This document shows positions 34,184 to 43,743 of a stretch of 64,000 nt of DNA, in pieces. Source of the stretch: UBA961 sp049317525 (GTDB lineage: Bacteria; Bacteroidota; Ignavibacteria; Kapaibacteriales; UBA961); the NCBI GenBank assembly GCA_049317525.1, contig JBMOIC010000011.1, positions 12,462 through 76,461 on the forward strand, read 5' to 3'. A program made the translations under genes and the position numbers. The notes beneath the pieces are model-generated. The model searched no databases. It was not told the origin of the DNA and saw only the letters and a program-made list of their open reading frames with translations. How positions within the stretch are numbered: the first letter of the stretch is position 1; each line of letters opens with the position of its first letter.

Positions 34184-34483
34184 ATGGCAACTTTTTCAGA
34201 ATTAATACAAACAGATACTGCGGTACTTGTCGATTTTTCCGCCGAATGGTGTGGTCCTTGCAAAATGATGCCACCAATTCTAGCAGAATTAAAATCTTCT
34301 ATTGGAAATAAAGTAATTATCATGAAAATGGATATAGATAGAAATCCACAAACAGCAAGACAATATTCTATACAATCTGTGCCAACATTAATGCTTTTCC
34401 GGGATGGCAAAGTACTATGGAGACAATCGGGTGTAATGCAAGCAAGTCAATTAGAACAAGTAATCAAGCAATATGTAGGGTAA
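34184..34483 (+). CDS. Thioredoxin
   Basis: 99 residues from ATG 34184, four bases after the small membrane gene; an upstream frame overlapping that gene is not used. The redox site is 'EWCGPCKMMPPI' and the cis-proline loop is 'SVPTLMLF'. It has no signal peptide, so cytoplasmic. In an operon with a persulfide dioxygenase it may reduce persulfides or release sulfide, but general disulfide reduction is equally possible. Confidence 0.93.
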   Translation: MATFSELIQTDTAVLVDFSAEWCGPCKMMPPILAELKSSIGNKVIIMKMDIDRNPQTARQYSIQSVPTLMLFRDGKVLWRQSGVMQASQLEQVIKQYVG

Positions 34484-34542
34484 AAATCCATGATTCTTCG
34501 TATTTTGTAAGATACTTTCTTAACAATTGCAAAGGATGAAAC

Positions 34543-36996
34543 ATGAAGGTCAGAGTATCTTTCATCGTCGTTTTTCTTTTTAGTACAATTTCAATATTTG
34601 CACAATTACCATATAGAACAAACTCTCATGTTAATGAGCCCAATAGCGAGCCCAGAGAACATCCTATAGATGTTCAAAGAATGACATTAAAAGTTAAATT
34701 TGAACCAGAAAAGGGTTTGGTAAAGGGAATTGTTACCCATGTTTTTAAACCTTTAAGAAAATCTGTTGATTCCATCTTTTTTGATGCAATCACAATGAAG
34801 ATTTCTGAAGCAACTGTAAATGGCAAGCCTGCTCGATATTCTGTTACAGATGCGGGTATTACAGTATATCCACAACAAATGAAATGGGGTTCAACAGATA
34901 GCATATCATTTGTTTATGAAGCTTCGCCACGTTCAGGATTATATTTTATCGGATGGAATGACACAACAAATAGATGCAGAAAACAAATATGGAGTCAAGG
35001 ACAAGGGATAGACTCTCGCGCATGGGTGCCCATGTATGATGAAATGAATGATAAATATATCACAGAAACAATTGTCACATTCGATAAAAACTATCATGTT
35101 TTGTCTAATGGTACCAAACTAAATGAACAATCAAATAGCGATGGAACAAAAACGTGGCATTATCGCATGATGCATCCTCATGCACCATATTTATTAACAT
35201 TAGTTATTGGTAAATATGCTGTAGAGACTCGTAAAAGTTCTTCTGGAATCGTTAATAATCTATATTATTACCCAGAATATAAAAATAGAGTAGAACCTAC
35301 ATATTTATATTCAACTGAATCTATGGACTTTCTAGAATCATTTATAGGTATTCCATATCCATGGGAATTATACTCTCAAATAATGGTTCAAGATTTTACA
35401 TTCGGTGCTATGGAGAATACTACAGCAACTACTTTTGGTGATTTCTCTTTTGTTGATCCAAGAGGTTTTAAAGATAGAAGTTATATCGGCACAAATGTTC
35501 ATGAATTAACTCATCAATGGTTTGGTGATTTTATCACGGCCCGTGTTCAAAAACATGTATGGTTGCAAGAGAGTTTTGCTACTTTCTATCCAAAATACTT
35601 TTTCAAAAAATATGCTGGGACAATAACTCCAGAATCCCAAAAGAACTTTGGAGAAGATGCTTATGAATGGAATCTAAGAGGCGAACATAATTCTGCTTTA
35701 AATGCTTCCGAAAAAGATCGTTTACCAATAGTTCACCCAAGTTCTGGCTCAGCAAGAATTTATCCAAAAGGTTCTGCAGTTATCGATATGATGATGTATG
35801 TGTTTGGTGAAGAAGAAATTAGAAAAGTAATCAAACACTATTTAGAACATCATAATTATGCGAATGTAGAAACTAATGATCTTTATTTGGCATTCCAAGA
35901 TACATTAGGTATTACACCAGATTGGTTTTTTGATCAATGGCTTTATCGTGGCGGTGAACCCCATTATAAAGTTGAATATGAAGATATCAGAAATGCAAAT
36001 GGAAGAGCAACTGTTGTCCATGTAGATCAAATACATACAATGGATGAATTAACAGGTCCATTCAAAATGCCTATTGAATTTGATGTTTATTATAAAGATG
36101 GCACGAAAGATTCAAAAACAGATTGGATTTCATCAATAAGACATAATATATTGATTCCAAATTCATCAAATAAAGAAATTGCTTTTGTGCTTTTTGACCC
36201 AGGCAGTAGAATATTAAAAAAGACTACATTCAAAAAAACATTTGATGAATTGAAATATCAGGTTATCAATGCACCGCATATGATAGACAGATACGATGCT
36301 CTTATTGCATTAAAGGATATGAATAATGATGGTAAAGAGCTTCTTCTTCAACAAGTTTTTGAAAAAGAGCAATTCTATGCAATCAAAAATGAAATTATTG
36401 TTCAAATGCATGAATTAGCTACTCCAAATGCATTAAATCTTATCGCAAATGCCCTAAAAGATAAATCAGAAGATGTCCGCAAAGCAGCATTAAATGGATT
36501 AAAAACCATACCACTGGAATTAAAATCTTCTGTTGAACAATTATTAACAGATGAATCATATGCCATAATTACAATAGCACTTGAAAAATTATGCGATCAA
36601 TTTCCTTCTTCTGCAGATTCATATCTAGAAAAAACATCAAATGAAGCAGGTTTATATGATCAAATATCGATTAAATCACTCGAGATTAAAGCTGGAAAGG
36701 GAGATCAAAAAGCACTTGAAAAATTAATCGATTTTACAAGTAATGCATTTGAATTTTGGACTCGAAGAAATGCTATGAATTCGCTAAAACGTATCAATTA
36801 TTTAAATGAATCCTTGATTTTACATCTTTTAGATGCTGCATGGAATCCTAATTCTAGATTATCAAGTTCTGCAATTGAAGTACTTCAATACTTTTATCAG
36901 CAGTCACAGTATAAACAACTTATTCTTCAAGCAAAGAAAAGCAATAATGATTCAAAATCATGGCAAAAAGATGCTTGGGCAAAAATCATTCGTTAA
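34543..36996 (+). CDS. Secreted M1 family aminopeptidase
   Basis: 817 residues with a signal peptide at about 1-20 (ends 'IFAQ'). It hydrolyses N-terminal residues from peptides. Exopeptidase motif 'GAMEN' at 288-292, zinc site 'HELTHQWFGD' (H320, E321, H324) and the third ligand E343 in 'WLQESFA', giving HExxH-x18-E. From about residue 580 the protein carries HEAT-like helical repeats ('DVRKAALNGLKTIP'), typical of the C-terminal region of M1 enzymes. It is probably periplasmic or outer-membrane associated and lies alone on its strand before a lipoprotein. Confidence 0.93.
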   Translation: MKVRVSFIVVFLFSTISIFAQLPYRTNSHVNEPNSEPREHPIDVQRMTLKVKFEPEKGLVKGIVTHVFKPLRKSVDSIFFDAITMKISEATVNGKPARYSVTDAGITVYPQQMKWGSTDSISFVYEASPRSGLYFIGWNDTTNRCRKQIWSQGQGIDSRAWVPMYDEMNDKYITETIVTFDKNYHVLSNGTKLNEQSNSDGTKTWHYRMMHPHAPYLLTLVIGKYAVETRKSSSGIVNNLYYYPEYKNRVEPTYLYSTESMDFLESFIGIPYPWELYSQIMVQDFTFGAMENTTATTFGDFSFVDPRGFKDRSYIGTNVHELTHQWFGDFITARVQKHVWLQESFATFYPKYFFKKYAGTITPESQKNFGEDAYEWNLRGEHNSALNASEKDRLPIVHPSSGSARIYPKGSAVIDMMMYVFGEEEIRKVIKHYLEHHNYANVETNDLYLAFQDTLGITPDWFFDQWLYRGGEPHYKVEYEDIRNANGRATVVHVDQIHTMDELTGPFKMPIEFDVYYKDGTKDSKTDWISSIRHNILIPNSSNKEIAFVLFDPGSRILKKTTFKKTFDELKYQVINAPHMIDRYDALIALKDMNNDGKELLLQQVFEKEQFYAIKNEIIVQMHELATPNALNLIANALKDKSEDVRKAALNGLKTIPLELKSSVEQLLTDESYAIITIALEKLCDQFPSSADSYLEKTSNEAGLYDQISIKSLEIKAGKGDQKALEKLIDFTSNAFEFWTRRNAMNSLKRINYLNESLILHLLDAAWNPNSRLSSSAIEVLQYFYQQSQYKQLILQAKKSNNDSKSWQKDAWAKIIR

Positions 36997-37081
36997 AAAA
37001 TACAATTCCAATAAAATATTTTCTATTTTTGATATTCTTAAAACACACTTGTTCCACTATATAATTTATGGAGGTGATATT

Positions 37082-37636
37082 ATGAAAACACTTTTTTCAT
37101 CGATTGCAATGGCAATTTTGATTGTAGGGACAATAATCTTGTCTTCATGCAATCAAACAACAGAGCCTTCTACCGGAACTGCTACTCAATTATCTTTATC
37201 TGATTTATATAATTCTGCCGGATATTCATGGTTTGAAGCCGAAAAGACATTATATGCACCAGATGATTCTAAAATCAGAGATATTGCAGCTGAATTCAAA
37301 AATAAAAATCAAATGATTTACTTTTTTGTAAATCCTTCTTGTTCTTGTAATGGGACAAAAAAGACATTTCCCCATGCAATCCGAATTCTTAAAGATGCGG
37401 GCGTTCCTGATGCTAATATTGTGATTTATTCTATGAAGTCTTTTACCGATAATCATCCATTAAAAGATAAATTTACTTTACGTGGATTACCTTCAATATT
37501 TATTACTGTTAATGGTAATACAAAATATTCAATGGAAGTAATTGATGATGTATTATATGTATCTGGTGGTAGCAAAAAAGATGATAAGCCATCCGAAGTA
37601 TTAGAATCAATATTATTAGAAGGCTTTAAATTCTAA
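37082..37636 (+). CDS. Thioredoxin-fold lipoprotein with a CxC motif
   Basis: 184 residues from ATG 37082 after a GGAGGTGAT ribosome-binding sequence; the upstream frame has no such support. Lipobox 'IILSSC' at about residue 22-ish. The thioredoxin-like part has 'IYFFVNPSCSCNGTKKTF', with cysteines at C-S-C spacing instead of CxxC, and a cis-Pro loop 'RGLPSIFIT'. This suggests a periplasmic redox or metal-binding lipoprotein. The exact family is not recognised. It is followed by a strong terminator. Confidence 0.7.
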   Translation: MKTLFSSIAMAILIVGTIILSSCNQTTEPSTGTATQLSLSDLYNSAGYSWFEAEKTLYAPDDSKIRDIAAEFKNKNQMIYFFVNPSCSCNGTKKTFPHAIRILKDAGVPDANIVIYSMKSFTDNHPLKDKFTLRGLPSIFITVNGNTKYSMEVIDDVLYVSGGSKKDDKPSEVLESILLEGFKF

Positions 37637-37658
37637 ACTGACTCAATATCTATTTATG

Positions 37659-37687
37659 AAGGGATATGTTATCATATCCCTTTTTTT
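37659..37687 (+). terminator. Terminator between lipoprotein gene and ribD
   Basis: AAGGGATATG, loop TTAT, CATATCCC followed by seven T. It ends the plus-strand transcript before the convergent ribD. Confidence 0.88.
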
Positions 37688-37700
37688 ATAATATACATGC

Positions 37701-38798
37701 TTATATCTTTTTAGTATATATAATATGTAAGTCTTCATCGCTTTTTAATACAGCTTGATTACTAAAGGTATATGAATCCCTTAAAAGATTACTTTCTATC
37801 GAGTTGAAAGCAGAAATACCATTTCCAATTATTATTGGAGCAATAAAAACATGCAATTCATCTAAAACTCCAAATTGAAGAAAATTACTCATCAGATTTC
37901 CACCGCATTCCGCAAGAATAGATCCAATATGAAAAGTAGTATATAAAGATTTCAACGTAGAAATAAGGTCTATTTTTCCAGAGTTATCAGTATCACAGAA
38001 TAAAAAATGTATCCCCTTTTTTTGTAAAGATTCAACCCTTGAAGATTCTTCCATGTCTTTAGCACAACAGACGATTGTTAAAGAAGCATAATCATCAGTA
38101 AAGATTTGTAAATGTTCTGGCAAGCTACAGTGAGTGTCTAATACAATTCTTAATGGATTTCTACCAGGAACATCTCTGACAGTTAATGAAGGATTATCGG
38201 CCAAAGCAGTTCCTTTACCAATTAAAACAGCATCTACTTCTGCCCTTAATCTATGGACTGTTTTTCTGCTTTCTTTTCCAGATATCCATTGAGATTCTCC
38301 ATTTTTTGTAGAAATACATCCATCTATTGATTGAGCAATTTTACCAATGATATATGGAATTCCACTTACTATATGTTTATTAAAAAATCTATTAATCCAT
38401 AATGATTCCACTGTACAAATGTCCTGAATGACTTCTATTCCAGACTTCCTTAATAATTCAATACCTTTACCGGATACTAGTGGATTAGGGTCTTTCATTC
38501 CAATAACAACTGTTTTAATCCCTTTTTCAATTAATAAAGGAGCACAAGGAGGATTTTTACCCACATGCGAACATGGTTCAAGGTTTACATATGCAATTGC
38601 TCCTTTTGGATCTTCAATACAGTGCTGTAAAGCATCTGCTTCAGCATGAATGCCTCCAAATTCTCTATGCCAACCTTCAGCTATAATCTTATTTTCTTTA
38701 ACAATTACACAGCCTACTCTAGGATTAGGACTAACTTTTCCTGAACCCCTTAAAGCAAGCTTTAGGACTCTATTCATTATTTCTTGATGCTGATTCAT
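37701..38798 (-). CDS. ribD: Bifunctional riboflavin biosynthesis protein RibD
   Basis: 365 residues from ATG at 38798; an upstream ATG adds 13 residues but the AGGT-containing ribosome-binding stretch favours this one. N-terminal deaminase: 'NPRVGCVIVKENKIIAEGWH', zinc site 'GIHAEADAL' and 'EPCSHVGKNPPCAPL'. C-terminal reductase: 'AQSIDGCIST', 'GESQWISGKESR', 'DAVLIGKGTALADNPSLTVR' (in parts), 'ILAECGGNL'. Converts the first pyrimidine intermediate of the pathway in two steps. No FMN riboswitch is recognisable upstream. Confidence 0.95.
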   Translation of the reverse strand: MNQHQEIMNRVLKLALRGSGKVSPNPRVGCVIVKENKIIAEGWHREFGGIHAEADALQHCIEDPKGAIAYVNLEPCSHVGKNPPCAPLLIEKGIKTVVIGMKDPNPLVSGKGIELLRKSGIEVIQDICTVESLWINRFFNKHIVSGIPYIIGKIAQSIDGCISTKNGESQWISGKESRKTVHRLRAEVDAVLIGKGTALADNPSLTVRDVPGRNPLRIVLDTHCSLPEHLQIFTDDYASLTIVCCAKDMEESSRVESLQKKGIHFLFCDTDNSGKIDLISTLKSLYTTFHIGSILAECGGNLMSNFLQFGVLDELHVFIAPIIIGNGISAFNSIESNLLRDSYTFSNQAVLKSDEDLHIIYTKKI

Positions 38799-38963
38799 TG
38801 AATGACCTATAAATGCAGAATATGTGCAAATTAACAAATATGTTGTGGCCTAAACAATCTAGACATATGATATACATATTGGAATTCAGTTTTCAATATT
38901 TTGTTTGTCAAATGCTTACATTTGTTGCCATTAGTTCAATTCATTCTCTGATAAGAGCAATAT

Positions 38964-39839
38964 ATGAAAAGCATGACCGGGTATAGTAAAGCAGAATATC
39001 ATGAAAAGGGGATTAGTACCATTATAGAGTTAAAAAGTGTAAATGGTCGCTATTTAGAAACTTCTGTAAAATTACCTCGTAGTTTATCACATCGAGAAAT
39101 TGATATCAGAGAAATGATTAGAAAAGCTCTTAATCGAGGTACAATCTCTGCTTTTATCGTTATAGAATCTGCCGAAGGTGACATTAGAATTCCCAAAATG
39201 AATCTTGAAAAAGCAATGGCTATTCATCATTCATTACTTGAAATGCAAAAACAATTACATATTGAAACTAATATATCAATCGATAATATGCTTCAATTCT
39301 CTCAGCATTTTCTAGAAAATGATAAAGATGATACGAGTGAATTACAATGGGAAATTGTTTGTGAAGCACTAAAAAAAGCATTAATTGATTTAGAAATTTC
39401 TCGTGGAATAGAAGGGAAAGAATTAGCCAAAGATATGTTATTTAGAGTAGATAAAATATTGCAAGATTTACTTATTGTAGAACATAAATCTGCTGAAAGA
39501 ATTCCAGAAGAACGCGAAAAAATGCGACAAAAAATTGCTCTACTTTTCGAAAAAGATGAGATTGATGAATTGCGAATTCAACAAGAAATTATCTTTTTAG
39601 CTGATAAATTAGATGTTTCAGAAGAATGTGTTCGATTAAGAAGCCATATTAAATTCTTTCATGAACTTGCAATTGAAAAGGAACCAATTGGAAGGAAATT
39701 AAATTTTCTCTTACAAGAAATGAATCGAGAAGTAAATACTATTGGTTCAAAAGCTAATGATATTGAGATTGCTCATATTGTAGTAGGAATGAAAGAAGAA
39801 TTAGAGAGAATTCGCGAACAAGTTCAAAATATTGAATAA
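38964..39839 (+). CDS. yicC: YicC family endoribonuclease
   Basis: 291 residues. 'MKSMTGYSKAE' and 'ELKSVNGRYLETSVKLPRSL' (in parts) are the N-terminal signature; the C-terminal DUF1732 part has 'PIGRKLNFLLQEMNREVNTIGSKAND' (in parts) and 'IKEELERIREQVQNIE'-like end. YicC proteins cleave RNA and affect small RNA turnover in E. coli. It is followed 30 bases later by gmk, a pairing seen in many bacteria. A TACATTTG box (38917-38924) lies upstream without a -33 partner. Confidence 0.93.
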   Translation: MKSMTGYSKAEYHEKGISTIIELKSVNGRYLETSVKLPRSLSHREIDIREMIRKALNRGTISAFIVIESAEGDIRIPKMNLEKAMAIHHSLLEMQKQLHIETNISIDNMLQFSQHFLENDKDDTSELQWEIVCEALKKALIDLEISRGIEGKELAKDMLFRVDKILQDLLIVEHKSAERIPEEREKMRQKIALLFEKDEIDELRIQQEIIFLADKLDVSEECVRLRSHIKFFHELAIEKEPIGRKLNFLLQEMNREVNTIGSKANDIEIAHIVVGMKEELERIREQVQNIE

Positions 39840-39869
39840 TCTTTTTCCATTATTGTTCTACTGATTGTA

Positions 39870-40436
39870 ATGTCCATACATCTTATTGTATTATCTGCTC
39901 CAAGTGGCGCAGGAAAAACCACAGTAGCTAAACATCTGCTTGGTAGTTTTCCTCAATGCGAATTTTCTGTTTCTGCTACTACCAGGCCTATGCGTTCTGG
40001 TGAAGAACATGGAAAAGATTATTTCTTTTTATCTTCTGAAGATTTCATTTCTTGTATTGAACAAGGTGACTTATTAGAATATGAAGAAATATTTGGCAAT
40101 TATTATGGTAGTCTTCGTTCGCAAACCCAAAAGAAAATTCAAGAAAATGCTGTGATATTATTTGATGTGGATGTTCGTGGCGCTGTATCTTTACAAAAAG
40201 CATATCCTAAAGAAGCCTTACTTATCTATATTGCTCCTCCTTCTTTAAAAATCCTTGAAGATCGGTTAATTAAACGAAGCACTGAATCTTTACAGCAAAT
40301 TCAACAAAGATTAAGCCGTGCTGCCATGGAAATGGAATATAGAGAGTATTTTGACCATATTATCATTAATGATGATTTGCATGAAACATTAGCCAAAGCT
40401 ACTGCAATTGTCCATAATGCTCTTTCTAACGAATAA
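39870..40436 (+). CDS. gmk: Guanylate kinase
   Basis: 188 residues. Phosphorylates GMP to GDP. 'LSAPSGAGKTTVAKHL' is the P-loop, 'SATTRPMRSGEEHGKDYFFL' (in parts) the GMP site, and 'ILFDVDVRGA' and 'RLSRAAMEMEY' the remaining core. Directly follows yicC, as commonly found. Confidence 0.96.
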   Translation: MSIHLIVLSAPSGAGKTTVAKHLLGSFPQCEFSVSATTRPMRSGEEHGKDYFFLSSEDFISCIEQGDLLEYEEIFGNYYGSLRSQTQKKIQENAVILFDVDVRGAVSLQKAYPKEALLIYIAPPSLKILEDRLIKRSTESLQQIQQRLSRAAMEMEYREYFDHIIINDDLHETLAKATAIVHNALSNE

Positions 40437-40450
40437 TATTTAATACTACC

Positions 40451-41887
40451 GTGCAATTTCCATCGCTTATTGGCCATGCTGCCCAATTGTATAAAATAAT
40501 CAAGAAATCTAATCAAAGTGCTGAAACATTAGCATCCGATTATTTCCGCAGTAAAAAATATATTGGTAGTAAAGAAAGAAAATTCCTCTCAGAATTAGTA
40601 TTCGCTTCCCTAAGAACTGCATCCCTCATAGATTATCTTTCAGATAATTTATCCCAATTACACCCTTTACAACAAAGTGATTATCAAAAAGAAATCTTTG
40701 CTTGCCTTTGTACTTGTATTATTGGAAACAATGAACATTATTTTAATTGTGAACATTTAATTCAGCCCGCTTTTGGTTGTAGCTCTGTTCATGAAGGTGT
40801 TGTGCAAACATTAATGCAAAAAGCGGATATATCTTCTGAAGCTGCTACTCTTTGGATTGAACATGTGTGCAATCTATATCGTCAATTATCCTTAATAGCT
40901 GAACAATATACTGATGATCTAAATAATGATATAGATACATTTTCTATCATTTGTTGCATGCCAAGATGGATCATTGAATCATTGCAACAATCAACAATGA
41001 ACAATCATTCTATTTTGACATTGTGTAAATCATTGTATAAAAGTGCAACTGTTGGAATACGAGTTAATAGTTTGGCAATTTCGATACACACTGCATTGCA
41101 GATAATGCTTCAGCATGGAATACAATGTCGGGTAGGACAATATGCGCCTGATGCTATCATCTTATTAGAACGTGTAAAGCTACAAGACTTTCCATTATAT
41201 ATGAATGGCTCTATTGAAATACAAGATGAGGGAAGCCAATTAATATCATTAGCATTGAATCCTGAATCTGATTGGCGAATATTAGATTATTGTGCAGGTG
41301 CAGGTGGAAAGACATTACATTTGGCTGCAATGCAACAAGATCAGGGTGAGATTATAAGTACAGATATAGAATATTCAAGATTAAGAGAATTGCATTTTAG
41401 ATCGGAAAAAGCTCAATTAAGGTCAATTCATCTTGTATCAATGCAATCAAAAACAAGTAAAGATAAAAAGCAGAAAACATTGTCATATTATAAAGATGCA
41501 TGTGATGCAGTACTTGTTGATGCTCCATGTACAGGAATGGGAACAGTAAGAAGAATGCCAATGATCAAATGGCGATTAGAACCTAAGCATGTGCAAAAGA
41601 TAGTTGAAAAGCAAAGTGATATTTTGCAAAAGGCTTCTGAATTTGTGAAACCGGGTGGAATATTAATATATGCTACATGTTCATTACTGAAAGAAGAAAA
41701 TGGAGATATAGTACACTCATTTTTACAACAAAATCCAGATTTTTTACCCGATCCATTATATCATGCATATCCACAAAAAACTATTGAAGCATTAGAAATC
41801 ACAAAAACTCAATGTGATCTATCATTATTACCAAGTATTCATGGAACAGATGGATTTTTTGTTTCTAGGATGCGACGTAATGAGTAA
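40451..41887 (+). CDS. RsmB/NOL1-NOP2 family rRNA cytosine-C5 methyltransferase
   Basis: 478 residues from GTG 40451. An N-terminal RNA-binding helical part (about 1-180) precedes the SAM-dependent methyltransferase: 'DYCAGAGGKTLHLAAM' (motif I), 'VDAPCTGMGTVRR' with the release Cys (motif IV), 'IYATCSLLKEENGDIV' with the catalytic Cys (motif VI). Probably methylates cytosine in 16S rRNA like RsmB, but other RsmB-family targets cannot be excluded. Fourteen bases after gmk. Confidence 0.88.
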   Translation: MQFPSLIGHAAQLYKIIKKSNQSAETLASDYFRSKKYIGSKERKFLSELVFASLRTASLIDYLSDNLSQLHPLQQSDYQKEIFACLCTCIIGNNEHYFNCEHLIQPAFGCSSVHEGVVQTLMQKADISSEAATLWIEHVCNLYRQLSLIAEQYTDDLNNDIDTFSIICCMPRWIIESLQQSTMNNHSILTLCKSLYKSATVGIRVNSLAISIHTALQIMLQHGIQCRVGQYAPDAIILLERVKLQDFPLYMNGSIEIQDEGSQLISLALNPESDWRILDYCAGAGGKTLHLAAMQQDQGEIISTDIEYSRLRELHFRSEKAQLRSIHLVSMQSKTSKDKKQKTLSYYKDACDAVLVDAPCTGMGTVRRMPMIKWRLEPKHVQKIVEKQSDILQKASEFVKPGGILIYATCSLLKEENGDIVHSFLQQNPDFLPDPLYHAYPQKTIEALEITKTQCDLSLLPSIHGTDGFFVSRMRRNE

Positions 41888-41916
41888 TTTATATAGGAAA
41901 TACAGAGAGATATATA

Positions 41917-43050
41917 ATGTCTAAAAAAGCACTTATTACTGGAATTACCGGACAAGATGGATCATATCTAGCCGAGTTATTATTAAGCAAAGGATATGAA
42001 GTTCACGGAATTATTCGAAGAGCCAGTACATTTAATACTCAGAGAATAGATCATATTTATGTGGACCCACATATTGAAGGCTCTTCTTTGAAATTGCATT
42101 ATGGTGATTTATCAGATCCTGGTATTTTAACAGAGATAATGCATAAAATTCAACCTAATGAAATTTATCATTTGGGCGCACAAAGCCATGTCCGTGTGTC
42201 ATTTGATATGCCAGAATATACTGGTGATATTACTGCTTTAGGAACAACAAGGATTTTAGAAGCTATAAGACGCAGTGGAATTGATACTAAGTTTTATCAA
42301 GCATCCTCATCAGAACTTTATGGATCGGCCCCTGCGCCACAATCTGAAACCACTCCTTTTCATCCGCAAAGCCCTTATGCAGCAGCAAAATTATATGCTT
42401 ATTGGATGACGGTAAATTATAGGGAAGCATATAATATGTTTGCATGTAATGGCATATTATTTAATCATGAAAGTCCTAGAAGAGGCGAGATATTTGTAAC
42501 TCGTAAGATAACCAGAGCTGTTGCAGCAATTATTGCGGGAAAACAGGATACATTATATATTGGCAATTTAGAAGCAAAAAGAGATTGGGGTTTTGCTCCA
42601 GAATATGTTGAAATGATGTGGCTGATGCTTCAACAAGATAAAGCTGATGATTATACAGTTGGCACTGGCAAAAGCTATTCTGTAAGACAATTTATCGAGT
42701 TATCATTTGCTTATGCTGGTATTACAATCAAGTGGAAAGGCTTTGGTAAAGATGAAATAGGAGTTAATCCTGCTAATGGAAATATTCTTGTAAAAATTGA
42801 TGAAAGATATTTTAGACCTACGGAAGTTGATTTTTTACAAGCAGATATTACAAAGGCAAAGCGTCAATTACAATGGGAACCAAGAGTGCTTTTTGAAGAA
42901 TTAGTACATATCATGGTTGATTATGATATGATTTCAATGGGATTAAGTTGCCCTGGAGAAGGAATAAAAGCTATGTCCAATAAGGGATTTGATTGGATAC
43001 ATCACAATCAAAAAAAAGATATTGGTAAAAATATAAGACAAATTGGATAA
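41917..43050 (+). CDS. gmd: GDP-mannose 4,6-dehydratase
   Basis: 377 residues. Makes GDP-4-keto-6-deoxymannose for fucose, rhamnose or perosamine. 'ALITGITGQDGSYLAELL' is the NADP-binding GxxGxxG, with 'IIRRASTFNTQRIDH', 'YQASSSELYG' (Ser) and the catalytic 'SPYAAAKLYAYW' (Tyr-x3-Lys), followed by 'LFNHESPRRGEIFVTRK'. No GDP-fucose synthase is adjacent, so the product is not clear. It ends at a terminator shared with convergent rpsD. Confidence 0.95.
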   Translation: MSKKALITGITGQDGSYLAELLLSKGYEVHGIIRRASTFNTQRIDHIYVDPHIEGSSLKLHYGDLSDPGILTEIMHKIQPNEIYHLGAQSHVRVSFDMPEYTGDITALGTTRILEAIRRSGIDTKFYQASSSELYGSAPAPQSETTPFHPQSPYAAAKLYAYWMTVNYREAYNMFACNGILFNHESPRRGEIFVTRKITRAVAAIIAGKQDTLYIGNLEAKRDWGFAPEYVEMMWLMLQQDKADDYTVGTGKSYSVRQFIELSFAYAGITIKWKGFGKDEIGVNPANGNILVKIDERYFRPTEVDFLQADITKAKRQLQWEPRVLFEELVHIMVDYDMISMGLSCPGEGIKAMSNKGFDWIHHNQKKDIGKNIRQIG

Positions 43051-43070
43051 TAGAAAACATATCTATAAAC

Positions 43071-43101
43071 AAAAAGAGCTCTCCATTTGGAGAGCTCTTT
43101 T
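43071..43101. terminator. Bidirectional terminator between gmd and rpsD
   Basis: AAAAAGAGCTCTCC, loop ATTT, GGAGAGCTCTTTT. The 13-bp perfect stem has A-runs on one side and T-runs on the other, so it can end both the gmd (+) and rpsD (-) transcripts. Confidence 0.92.
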
Positions 43102-43119
43102 ACGATATATTTGATATTA

Positions 43120-43722
43120 TTAACGAGAATAAAATTCGATAACAAGAGGAATTTCACAAATAACAGGAACTTCTTCTCTTGGTGGCAAATAAAGGAATTT
43201 TATAGAAAAATCTGCTTTAGAAAGAGAAATATAAGGAGGAGGCACTGCAGCTCTAACTGCTTCTTGGAATGCATCCATTTTACGGCTCTTTTCACGTACA
43301 CTTACAGTATCATTAGGCTTTACTAAATATGAAGGTACATTAACCGGTTTACCATTTACTGAAAAATGACCATGATTAACAAATTGACGAGCAGAAGCCA
43401 TTGAACGAGCCATTCCTGAACGGAAAACAACGGCATCTAAACGTGATTCTAGAATTTGAAGTAAAATATCTCCAGTATTTCCGGTTAAGCGAGCAGCTTT
43501 TTTGAAATAATTAGACATTTGGCGTTCATGGATATTGAATTGCAAACGTAATTTTTGCTTTTCAAATAATTGTTGTCCATAAACTGATAATTTGCCGCGA
43601 CGCTTAGCACCACCATGTTGTCCTGGTGGATGGGGCTTGCGCTCCATATATTTGCGTGCTTTAGGTGTAAGTGCAATACCCAATTTTCTGGAATTGCGGA
43701 TTTTAGGGCCGGTATAATTCAT
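43120..43722 (-). CDS. rpsD: 30S ribosomal protein S4, zinc-free form, displaced from the alpha operon
   Basis: 200 residues. S4 is a primary 16S rRNA binder. 'MNYTGPKIRNSRKLGIALTPKA' (in parts), 'HPPGQHGG', 'YGQQLFEKQKLR', 'ESRLDAVVFRSGMA', 'ARQFVNHGHFSVNGKPV' and 'VREKSRK' are diagnostic. No CxxC zinc motif at the N-terminus. It stands alone between a terminator and its own promoter/leader, 17 kb from rpsK-rpoA where it usually lies. Downstream of it is the convergent gmd. Confidence 0.97.
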   Translation of the reverse strand: MNYTGPKIRNSRKLGIALTPKARKYMERKPHPPGQHGGAKRRGKLSVYGQQLFEKQKLRLQFNIHERQMSNYFKKAARLTGNTGDILLQILESRLDAVVFRSGMARSMASARQFVNHGHFSVNGKPVNVPSYLVKPNDTVSVREKSRKMDAFQEAVRAAVPPPYISLSKADFSIKFLYLPPREEVPVICEIPLVIEFYSR

Positions 43723-43743
43723 ATAATCTCCATGTACCTAGCA

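Noticed and set aside
36833..37081. A long N-terminal extension of the thioredoxin-like lipoprotein
   Set aside because: The frame upstream of 37082 runs through the end of the aminopeptidase gene; the strong GGAGGTGAT site and the lipoprotein signal both place the start at 37082.
38917..38924. TACATTTG box as a yicC promoter
   Set aside because: It matches the -7 box, but the nearest TTTG is only 13 bases away, not 19-20, so I did not list it as a feature.
38799..38963. FMN riboswitch upstream of ribD
   Set aside because: Searched for the conserved RFN core on the minus strand; none was seen in the gap between ribD and yicC.
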